A DNA stretch of 64,000 nucleotides, taken from contig NZ_RQIH01000003.1 in the NCBI RefSeq assembly GCF_003939025.1, positions 1 to 64,000 on the forward strand, in the 5' to 3' direction. Source of the DNA: Rhizobium sophoriradicis. GTDB taxonomy: Bacteria > Pseudomonadota > Alphaproteobacteria > Rhizobiales > Rhizobiaceae. This document shows positions 9,190-16,065 of this stretch, one piece after another. Position 1 is the stretch's first letter, and each line of letters begins with the position of its first letter. Below the pieces are notes generated by a model. The model was not told the DNA's origin and did not search any database. It saw only the letters and a list, made by a program, of their open reading frames with translations. The position numbers were made by a program, and so were the translations under genes.

Positions 9190-9741
9190 TCAGAACCGGC
9201 CGACCCAGCCTTCGAACGCAACCAGGAAGCTCTCGATGAACTTCTGGGTTCCTTCGTTGAGGAATACGCCATGGTCGCCCACCAATTTGTCGGCCGTACT
9301 GAGGTAAACTTCAGGCTGGGGCATGGTCGGCACGTTGATGTTGGTTAGGATAACCCTGAGCTGGAGTGCTGCCGCAGCGCCGCCAATCAGGCCGGGAGAA
9401 GCCCCGGTCACCGCACCGGGCTTATGATCCCATACGCTTTTCCCGAACGGTCGAGAGCCGACTTCGATCGCATTCTTCAATGCCGCCGGTACGGATCTAT
9501 TATATTCCGGCGTCACGAAGATTGCCCCGTCGCAAGCCTTGATGCGCTCGCGGAAGGATGTCCATTCCACCGGCGGCGTTTCGGTCTCGAGGTCCTGGTT
9601 ATAGAGCGGAAGATCGCCGATCGGTACGATTTCCAGGTTCAGCCCGTCGGGCGCTACTTTCTGCATTGCACGGGCAAGCTTCAGGTTGATCGAAGCCTGA
9701 CGAAGGCTTCCAACCAGGACCGCGATATCTTTCTTGGACAT
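9190..9741 (-). CDS. NADPH-dependent FMN reductase family protein
   Basis: A 183-residue flavodoxin-fold reductase of the ChrR/SsuE-like NADPH-dependent FMN reductase family. The N-terminal VLVGSLRQASINLKLA phosphate-binding loop and the FVTPEYNRSVPAALKNAIE motif are characteristic. It is the last gene of the minus-strand unit beginning with the extradiol dioxygenase at 13310. It could supply reduced flavin to an oxygenase, reduce a quinone formed by catechol auto-oxidation, or reactivate the dioxygenase iron. No flavin-dependent monooxygenase gene is seen in the cluster. Confidence 0.85.
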   Translation of the reverse strand: MSKKDIAVLVGSLRQASINLKLARAMQKVAPDGLNLEIVPIGDLPLYNQDLETETPPVEWTSFRERIKACDGAIFVTPEYNRSVPAALKNAIEVGSRPFGKSVWDHKPGAVTGASPGLIGGAAAALQLRVILTNINVPTMPQPEVYLSTADKLVGDHGVFLNEGTQKFIESFLVAFEGWVGRF

Positions 9742-9794
9742 GTTCTCTCTTCTCGCGTGAGGGCGGCGCCGGCCGCAACCGGCGCCGGTGATTG

Positions 9795-10925
9795 TTATTG
9801 ATAGGCGGCAGGAACCGGAGGAATGACCACGTAGTTACTGAAGCCGCCATCGCGTTCGCCGATGCCGGAGATGGCCTCGTTCACCCGCTCGAGCGGATAG
9901 ATCTTGTGCTCGAGATAGGAGAGGTCGAGCGCGCCGGTGCGAACCATGTCGGCCATCTCCTGCCCCTGGGCAGCGCTGAACCAGTTGGAGCCGATCAGCT
10001 GAACCTGCTCGTCCATCAGCCACTTAACGTCGACCGGAACATCTTCCGCGACGCCGCCAACGACAACCACACGGCCGCCTCGACGAACGCCGCGCATGGA
10101 GTCGACCACGGTCGCAGCGGGAGCTCTCGCGCCCAGCGCACTGATGACGAAATCCACACCCTCGCCGCCGGTCTGGGCCTTCGCCCACTCTCCGGTCGAG
10201 CCTTCACCGAGCATGATCGTGTCGATGCGGTCGGGAGCGATGGCCTTTATGCGGTCCATCAGTTCCTTGTTCCTGCCGGTGCCCAGAATTTTGGAGAGGC
10301 CCATTGCAAGAGCGAGCTTGGTTGCCGCGACACCGAGCGTGCCGGTAATCCCGTCGATGAGGCAGACCTGGCCGGGACCGGCCTGCGCATTCTTCAGGGC
10401 GCCGTAGGATGTGCCGAGGTAGCCGAAACGGCCGGCCTGTTCGAAGCTGAGATTATCCGGCAGGCATACGAGTGAATATTCCGGGGCGGTCATGTACTGG
10501 CTGAAGCCGCCGTACGGATAGAGATCGAAGATTCTTTGACCATCACGGCTGGTGCTGAAGTACCCATTCAAGGTGTAGTAGCGGCATTGGCTGCGGTTGC
10601 CCGACCGGCACGCCTTGCAGGAGCCACAGGATCTGAGGGGGCTGACATAGACACGATCGCCAATCTTGACATTGGTGACCGCCTCGCCGACTTCGGCGAC
10701 GACCCCGGCTGGATCCAGGCCGAACACTGCCGGAAACTTCGGCAGCGGCTGGTGGGGAAACCAGGTCGGCCAGTTATTGATGACGTTGGCCATGTTGGGC
10801 ACGATACCGCAAGCCCTGACCTGCACCAGAACGTCGTTGGGCCGGGGCGCGGGAATCGGAATCTCATCCAGCGACATCGGCTGATGCAGAGCATGCAGCC
10901 GAGCAGCGATCATAGTCTTAACCAT
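9795..10925 (-). CDS. Zinc-type alcohol dehydrogenase (MDR family)
   Basis: A 376-residue medium-chain dehydrogenase. The structural-zinc cysteine cluster is clear (CGSCKACRSGNRSQC), the GroES-like domain is N-terminal, and the nucleotide-binding domain includes GITGTLGVAATKLALAMGLS. The catalytic-zinc cysteine sits in VRACGIVPNMAN; the usual following His-x-Asp is not obvious, so the zinc site is somewhat unusual. I chose the ATG at 10925, preceded by GGAGG; the frame is open to 11021 but would then overlap the upstream gene. It lies between the binding-protein and FMN reductase genes in the dioxygenase unit and may oxidise an alcohol or aldehyde intermediate. Confidence 0.82.
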   Translation of the reverse strand: MVKTMIAARLHALHQPMSLDEIPIPAPRPNDVLVQVRACGIVPNMANVINNWPTWFPHQPLPKFPAVFGLDPAGVVAEVGEAVTNVKIGDRVYVSPLRSCGSCKACRSGNRSQCRYYTLNGYFSTSRDGQRIFDLYPYGGFSQYMTAPEYSLVCLPDNLSFEQAGRFGYLGTSYGALKNAQAGPGQVCLIDGITGTLGVAATKLALAMGLSKILGTGRNKELMDRIKAIAPDRIDTIMLGEGSTGEWAKAQTGGEGVDFVISALGARAPAATVVDSMRGVRRGGRVVVVGGVAEDVPVDVKWLMDEQVQLIGSNWFSAAQGQEMADMVRTGALDLSYLEHKIYPLERVNEAISGIGERDGGFSNYVVIPPVPAAYQ

Positions 10926-11017
10926 TAACTCCTCCATAGGGACATCGGTCAGACCTTGGCTGACCGAATGCATTCTTGCAGTTTCAGGCGGGTGCGCGGC
11001 CGCGCGATGCGTATCCG

Positions 11018-12229
11018 TCACGGGACGAGGAACGCCTTGTCAGCCGGTCGGAAATCCGCGGGCCAGACCGTCACCCAATCCTTTCCTTGAACTTGCTTGA
11101 GCTTCGTCGATGGCTTCCCGGCATTGAACTTGCCGTCGAAAGTCCTTGGTCCGACGACCGTCTCGACGGTATTCGAGCGCAACCATGCAGCCATCGCGGC
11201 GTGGTCCAGCTTCCCTGCCCCTTCGGCTGCTGCCGCAAGAATTTGCCACGCAGCATATTCGACGGCGGCCTGATACTCGGTGCGCGGATAGGGGAAGCCT
11301 GCCGCCTTCGCTTTGTTGTCATAAGCGCTGACGAACTCCTGAGCGCCGTGATATTTGAGGAACGGCTCGTGCTCCTCGAACCAGGTCAGCGAGGTCAAGC
11401 CATTGGCTTTCGGGTGAGCTGCGGTCGGGCCAGGTGCCGGGAACAGGTAGAACTGGTTCCTTGGTTGGTAATCGATCCGGCTCATGGCATCGAGAAGCTG
11501 CACTGCCTCCATGCCGATCGCACCGGACCACAGCAGATCCGGATCAGCCGCTTTGATGCGGTTTGCGATTGCGCCGAAGTCCTTCGTGCCGAATTCGTAT
11601 TCGAGGTCCAGCACGCTTTTGATGCCACGCTTGTCAGCGACCTGCTGACCGCCCTTGGCGATCGTCAGCGCGGACGGGAATTTGCTGGTGACGAAGGCGA
11701 TCGTCTTGGGAGGGGTTGGCAGGCTGGCATAGGCATCAAGAACGACCTCGGTGTCGGTCAACTGCGGCTCGGCCCCGATCGGAAGAGAGGGGAACTGCAG
11801 CGGATAGGGTGCAAGGCTTGGGTCGCCAAGGCTGCTCTGAACAAGCATCTTCTTGAACCGAGCGGCAACGCCCATGGCTGCGATAATCGACGACGTGCCA
11901 TAGGGGCCCATCAGGAGATCGACCTTATCGGCCGTCACCAGGCGTTCATAAAGCGTTCGCGCATTGGCGGGAAGCGATTGATCGTCGAGAAGGACGAACT
12001 CCACCTTTCGTCCGAGAATACCGCCTTTGGCGTTGATCTGCTCGACGAACACCTCGGCCGCGAGCTTATGGATCGCGCCGACGCCCGCAAGCGGACCGGT
12101 CAGCGGCAGCGTTCCGCCGACGCGGATCGGCCCCTCCTGGGCAAAAACTCTCGGCATCGAGCTGAAAGCCGCCGCGGCGGCTGAGCCGAGAAATGCACGT
12201 CTGTTCATTTTAATGGAATTTGCACTCAT
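11018..12229 (-). CDS. Branched-chain amino acid-type ABC transporter, periplasmic binding protein (LivJ-like)
   Basis: A 403-residue Peripla_BP_6 protein. The N-terminus MNRRAFLGSAAAAAF resembles a twin-arginine signal, followed by cleavage near VFAQEG. The mature part begins IRVGGTLPLTGPLAGVG and contains the usual GGILGRKVEFVLLDDQS segment. The start ATG follows GGAGGATGAG. Its permease and ATPase partners (livH, fused livM-livG, livF) lie about 3 kb upstream in a separate operator-controlled unit, so uptake genes are split across two transcripts with the dioxygenase unit in between. The ligand is unknown. In catabolic clusters this family often takes up aromatic acids or amides as well as amino acids. 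Confidence 0.9.
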   Translation of the reverse strand: MSANSIKMNRRAFLGSAAAAAFSSMPRVFAQEGPIRVGGTLPLTGPLAGVGAIHKLAAEVFVEQINAKGGILGRKVEFVLLDDQSLPANARTLYERLVTADKVDLLMGPYGTSSIIAAMGVAARFKKMLVQSSLGDPSLAPYPLQFPSLPIGAEPQLTDTEVVLDAYASLPTPPKTIAFVTSKFPSALTIAKGGQQVADKRGIKSVLDLEYEFGTKDFGAIANRIKAADPDLLWSGAIGMEAVQLLDAMSRIDYQPRNQFYLFPAPGPTAAHPKANGLTSLTWFEEHEPFLKYHGAQEFVSAYDNKAKAAGFPYPRTEYQAAVEYAAWQILAAAAEGAGKLDHAAMAAWLRSNTVETVVGPRTFDGKFNAGKPSTKLKQVQGKDWVTVWPADFRPADKAFLVP

Positions 12230-12308
12230 CTCATCCTCCCATGTGCTTCCGGCATGTCTCGCGCTTGCAGCTGTCGCAGCGCGTCAGTCTCCTGCCTCAG
12301 GCGGCAGG

Positions 12309-13310
12309 TCAGCTCTTCGCGAGCCCTTCTGCGTAGCGCTCCAGCGTCATCGGGTTCGGCATTTTCTCGGGGTGCTCCAGCGGCACTCCCGTAAATTCGC
12401 TGGCCTCGAAGAACCACTTGGAGACGGCCGGCATCCCCCAATGCACGTTGGTGCTCAGGGATGCCGCGTCCCAACGAATGGGCTCCAACTCCGCATCTAT
12501 CGTAATGTAGTGATTGTTGAAGAATTCCACCCGGTGTCCATCGGGATCGCGCAGATAGACGAACAGAACTCCCGAAGGGCCGTGGCGGCCAGGCCCGCGC
12601 TCGACGCTGTCTCCATATCCGTAACGGCTGGCAAAGTCGCACACGGCGAAGATGTCGCTGATTTCGGGGACCGTATAGGCAAAATGGTGCAGTTGCGGGC
12701 CGATGCCGGGCACCAAGGCCAGGTCCAGGCAGACACCTTTGCGATACATGAAGTTCGCAATGAGAGTGTCGCCCGCCGCTATATATTCCGAAGTGCGGAA
12801 ACCCAGTTCGCCGTAGAACGCGCTCAGACCCAGCGGATCGGCAACCATGATCTGGCAATGGTCGAGGCCCTGGGCTCGAGCACCACGATGTTCATGCACG
12901 TCGAGAAATTTACGAGGATGGACGCTCATGCTGGAGCAAAGCTCGATGCGAGCGCCCGAGGGATCGCTGACAAGCAGCGTGCGGCCCTGGTTTCGAACCT
13001 CGACCCACTCCGCCGGAAGGCCCTTCTCCTCAAAGAAGATCTTGGCCTTGTCGAGATCTTCCTCCAGGAACACCCGGTACCCGATCCGCCTGCACGTCGG
13101 CTTGCCGCCGGCGGGTGTGAGCACGAGGCTGTGATGGCAGGCCTCGGACAGCCCGCGGAGGTAGGAGACACCGTCCGCGAATTCTGTTTCGACGAGGCCG
13201 CCGACATTGACATAGAAATCTCGGCTACACCCCACGTCATCGACTTCAAGCACGACGTGGCTGAAGCGCGTGATGTTGAAGGGAGGTTTCAAATTAACAG
13301 CCGGTAGCAT
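12309..13310 (-). CDS. Extradiol ring-cleavage dioxygenase (type I, homoprotocatechuate 2,3-dioxygenase-like)
   Basis: A 333-residue two-domain vicinal-oxygen-chelate protein. The C-terminal domain holds the expected iron ligands: His151 (LDHCQIMV), His209 (QLHHFAYT) and Glu262 (HRVEFF). The stretch RGPGRHG, then YLRDPDGHRVE and WGMPAVSKWFFEAS, closely follows homoprotocatechuate 2,3-dioxygenase as I recall it. The second-sphere acid-base histidine (His200 of that enzyme, His195 of BphC) aligns with Leu195 here. It is the first gene of a four-gene minus-strand unit behind a LacI-type operator, with GAGG before the ATG. The likely reaction is oxidative ring opening of a catecholic substrate, but the Leu195 change makes both substrate and mechanism uncertain. 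Confidence 0.82.
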   Translation of the reverse strand: MLPAVNLKPPFNITRFSHVVLEVDDVGCSRDFYVNVGGLVETEFADGVSYLRGLSEACHHSLVLTPAGGKPTCRRIGYRVFLEEDLDKAKIFFEEKGLPAEWVEVRNQGRTLLVSDPSGARIELCSSMSVHPRKFLDVHEHRGARAQGLDHCQIMVADPLGLSAFYGELGFRTSEYIAAGDTLIANFMYRKGVCLDLALVPGIGPQLHHFAYTVPEISDIFAVCDFASRYGYGDSVERGPGRHGPSGVLFVYLRDPDGHRVEFFNNHYITIDAELEPIRWDAASLSTNVHWGMPAVSKWFFEASEFTGVPLEHPEKMPNPMTLERYAEGLAKS

Positions 13311-13329
13311 GTCATCCTCGTCTATTTAT

Positions 13330-13343
13330 TGCTAACGTTAGCA
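13330..13343. promoter_or_regulatory. LacI-type operator, copy 3 (dioxygenase unit)
   Basis: Perfect TGCTAACGTTAGCA palindrome 20 bases upstream of the dioxygenase ATG. On the minus strand a TTGACA hexamer (13362-13367) and TATGCT (13340-13345) are separated by 16 bases, so the operator overlaps the -10 element and binding should block RNA polymerase. Confidence 0.82.
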
Positions 13344-13367
13344 TAAGAGGGCCGGTTGTTTTGTCAA
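13340..13367 (-). promoter_or_regulatory. Sigma70-like promoter of the dioxygenase unit
   Basis: Minus-strand -35 TTGACA at 13362-13367 and -10 TATGCT at 13340-13345 with a 16-base spacer. This is the best-formed promoter associated with the operator set. It lies in the 99-base gap between the enolase-like stop and the dioxygenase start. Confidence 0.6.
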
Positions 13368-13409
13368 CGCCTGTTTTGTGCGAGACGCGCATTCGGCCCA
13401 TCAAAAATT

Positions 13410-14723
13410 CTAACCTACGGCGGCAACCGCGGCCGGCCTTTCAGCCAAGTCTAGCGCCGACCAGCCAGCGAACGAAGCCTCTTTTCCAAGAGCCTCCTCG
13501 ATCCGGAGAACCTCGTTCCACTTGGCCATGCGCTCGGAGCGGGAGAACGATCCGACCTTGAGCTGCTTGGCATCCCAGCCGACCGACAGATGGGCGATCG
13601 TCACATCTTCCGTCTCGCCGGATCGCGCCGAAACGATTGTCCGAAAACCTGCCCTTTTGGCGACCGAGAGTGCTTCGAACGTCTCTGTGATCGTGCCCGC
13701 CTGGTTCGGCTTGATCAGAACGGCATTGGCGCTTTTATCCCCGATCGCTTCCGTCACCCGCGCCGCGTTCGTCACGAAGAAGTCGTCGCCGATGATCTGG
13801 CATCGGGAGCCGTAGCGGGCGGTAAATTCCTTGAAGCCATCGGGATCATCCTCGGCGAGCGGATCCTCGATAGAGACGATCGGATATGCCTTCAACCAGC
13901 CGCCAAGCATGTCGATCATCTCGGCCGTGTCGAGCTGCCGATCTTCCAATGCCAGCGAATACTTGCCTTCGCGGCCGAATTCGGAAGCCGCGATATCGAG
14001 CGATATCGCGACCTCGCCGCCGGGTTTCAGACCGGCAGCCTCGATCGAACGCACCAAGGCATCGAGAGCCTCTTCATTGCTGGTGAAGGCAGGCCAGTAG
14101 CCTCCCTCGTCCGCCACGCCCTGGAGCTTGCCGGCACGCTTCATGATGTCGCCCGCCGCGCGGTAGACCTCGGCCGTCCACTCCAAAGCCTCCGAAAAAG
14201 TCGAGGCGGCAGGGCACATGATCATGAAATCCTGGACGTCTACCCGGCGCGCTGCATGCGCTCCGCCACCGAAAATCTGGATTTCCGGCAGCGGCATCGT
14301 AATTCCCCTGTCGGAGCCTGCGAGATACCGCCAGATCGGTTGGTCGGCCGCAGCCGCAGCGGCGTGAAGCAACGCCATCGACGTTGCTACCGACGCATTT
14401 CCACCTAGTCTGCTCCGGTTCGGTGTACCATCGAGTGTGATAATCGCGCGGTCTAGCTCGGCCTGATCCCTGGCATCCCGGCCAACCAGCAATTTGGCGA
14501 TTTCCCCGTTGACGGCGGAGAGGGCCTTGTTGATGCCCAAGCCGGCAAGGGCGCTGCCGCCATCGCGTAGATCGAGAGCTTCGCCGGTTCCGGTCGATGC
14601 GCCAGCCGGGGCAATCGCCCTGCCCGTGGCACCGGAGGCCAGCTCGATTTCTACCTCAACGGTGGGCCTGCCACGGGAGTCCCAGACGCGACGGCCCTGC
14701 ACTTTTCGAATTTCGGTGTTCAT
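13410..14723 (-). CDS. Enolase-superfamily protein (divergent enolase paralog)
   Basis: A 437-residue enolase-fold protein. Metal ligands and the lysine base are conserved: Asp243, Glu286 (SIEDPL), Asp313 (GDDFFVTN) and Lys338 (IKPNQAGT). Also kept are Lys389, the GAST loop, His156 and Glu206 (DEGG). Two residues invariant in glycolytic enolase differ: Asp165 replaces the glutamate of QEFMI (yeast Glu168), and Ala366 replaces the histidine of SHRSGETED (yeast His373). It may therefore dehydrate a different phosphorylated hydroxyacid. The start at 14723 (MNTEIRKV) is chosen by similarity; GTG at 14777 is possible, and neither has a strong ribosome site. It is the last gene of the livH-livMG-livF-cupin unit. 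Confidence 0.82.
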   Translation of the reverse strand: MNTEIRKVQGRRVWDSRGRPTVEVEIELASGATGRAIAPAGASTGTGEALDLRDGGSALAGLGINKALSAVNGEIAKLLVGRDARDQAELDRAIITLDGTPNRSRLGGNASVATSMALLHAAAAAADQPIWRYLAGSDRGITMPLPEIQIFGGGAHAARRVDVQDFMIMCPAASTFSEALEWTAEVYRAAGDIMKRAGKLQGVADEGGYWPAFTSNEEALDALVRSIEAAGLKPGGEVAISLDIAASEFGREGKYSLALEDRQLDTAEMIDMLGGWLKAYPIVSIEDPLAEDDPDGFKEFTARYGSRCQIIGDDFFVTNAARVTEAIGDKSANAVLIKPNQAGTITETFEALSVAKRAGFRTIVSARSGETEDVTIAHLSVGWDAKQLKVGSFSRSERMAKWNEVLRIEEALGKEASFAGWSALDLAERPAAVAAVG

Positions 14724-14789
14724 CATGTTCAACTGGTCCACAAAGTCAGGTTGAAATATTGGGTCATCGAGGCTCACAGGCCGTCATCG

Positions 14790-15335
14790 TTAATCCGTCG
14801 TATCGGGGGTCCGTGCGCCAACCAGCACCACGGCGATGGTTGCCGGTCTGTCGCTTTTGTTTCGCCAGGCGTGACGCGTTCCGTTCTGTACGAAGGTGTC
14901 GAATTGGCCCAGGCGAGTCTCATTGGCATCGTCGAGCTCCATCCAGATCTCGCCGTCGAGAACGATGCCGTAATCGACGGTCGGCGTTTGATGTTTACCA
15001 TCCGGCTCGAAACGTTCGGCCAGGCCTGGGCTGACCGCCAGGTTCTCCGCCACAGCCGCCGGCCCATCGAAATCCGGAGCCATAAAAACGGCATCCGGTG
15101 GGAACGTTAGCACTAAAAACCGCGTTTCACCCGGCTCGGGAACGAAGCTCGTCACCAGCGGAGTTGGATCGGTTCCGTTGAGTGGGACCGTCGTTGAAGC
15201 CGAAGTCGACCAGACCATCCGCGACACCAGTCCGGGAACCGTCTTGAATATGTCGGTGCGCGGAACGGCGCCGTCCTCGGCGAACCTGGCAACACCCTGA
15301 CTGCCGTGCTCCGTCACAACGCGCCTGATATGCAC
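14790..15335 (-). CDS. Cupin-domain protein
   Basis: A 181-residue protein with a C-terminal cupin_2-type beta barrel (VDYGIVLDGEIWMELDD, then GTRHAWRNKSDRPATIAVVLVGA). Its N-terminal part is also beta-rich and could be a second, degenerate cupin. I chose the GTG at 15335, preceded by GGGAGAG and 22 bases past the livF stop; the ATG at 15395 would overlap livF by 38 bases. Cupins in catabolic clusters act as metal-dependent isomerases, dioxygenases or sugar-acid binding enzymes. The classical two-histidine pattern of motif 1 is incomplete here, so the activity is unknown. Confidence 0.78.
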   Translation of the reverse strand: MHIRRVVTEHGSQGVARFAEDGAVPRTDIFKTVPGLVSRMVWSTSASTTVPLNGTDPTPLVTSFVPEPGETRFLVLTFPPDAVFMAPDFDGPAAVAENLAVSPGLAERFEPDGKHQTPTVDYGIVLDGEIWMELDDANETRLGQFDTFVQNGTRHAWRNKSDRPATIAVVLVGARTPDTTD

Positions 15336-15357
15336 GGGAACTCTCCCGCTCAATTTT

Positions 15358-16065
15358 TCAGATTCCAAGATAGGCCTCCCTGATGCTTGGATCATTGATG
15401 AGAACTTCGGGCGCTCCGGAGGCCGTCACGCGGCCTTGCTCGATCACGTAGGCCTGATGGGCAATTTCAAGCGCCTTGTTCACGTTCTGCTCGACGAGCA
15501 GCACGGCTACGCCTCGCTCATTGATCATCTGGATGATTTTGAACATTTCGCCGACGATCAAAGGCGACAGCCCGAGCGACGGCTCGTCCATGAGCAGCAC
15601 GCGCGGCTTGGCCATCAGGCCGCGGCCGATCGCAACCATTTGCTGCTGCCCGCCCGACAAGGAACCCGCCAACGAATTCTGACGCTCTTCCAAGACAGGG
15701 AAAAGCTGAAACACCTCAGCGAGGATAGCATCGCGCTCAGCACGAGCGAGCGAGCGGTATGCTCCGAGCAACAGATTGTCCAAGACCGTCATTGCCGTGA
15801 AAAGACGCCGCCCTTCCGGGACTACCGCTATGCCGTAATCGCACACCCGATGGCTGGGCACCTTGGAGACGTCCTTCCCCTCGATGACGATCTTTCCTTT
15901 GTGCGGACGAAGAATGCCGGCGATGGCATTTACCAGCGTGCTCTTCCCCGCCCCGTTCGGGCCGACGACCGAGACGATCTCGCCTGCTCTTACACCGATT
16001 GACAGATCCCACAGAGCGATCGCATCTCCGTAGCCGACCTCGATCTTATCGACCTCAAGCAGCAT
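15358..16065 (-). CDS. livF: Branched-chain amino acid-type ABC transporter ATP-binding protein (LivF)
   Basis: A 235-residue ABC ATPase with Walker A GPNGAGKST, signature LSGGQQQM and Walker B RVLLMDEPSLGLSP. The short length and the ending AYVIEQGRV...INDPSIREAYLGI are typical of LivF. It overlaps the end of the fused livM-livG gene by 11 bases, which indicates translational coupling. It pairs with the ATPase half of that fusion to power import of the substrate bound by the 11018-12229 binding protein. Confidence 0.93.
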   Translation of the reverse strand: MLLEVDKIEVGYGDAIALWDLSIGVRAGEIVSVVGPNGAGKSTLVNAIAGILRPHKGKIVIEGKDVSKVPSHRVCDYGIAVVPEGRRLFTAMTVLDNLLLGAYRSLARAERDAILAEVFQLFPVLEERQNSLAGSLSGGQQQMVAIGRGLMAKPRVLLMDEPSLGLSPLIVGEMFKIIQMINERGVAVLLVEQNVNKALEIAHQAYVIEQGRVTASGAPEVLINDPSIREAYLGI

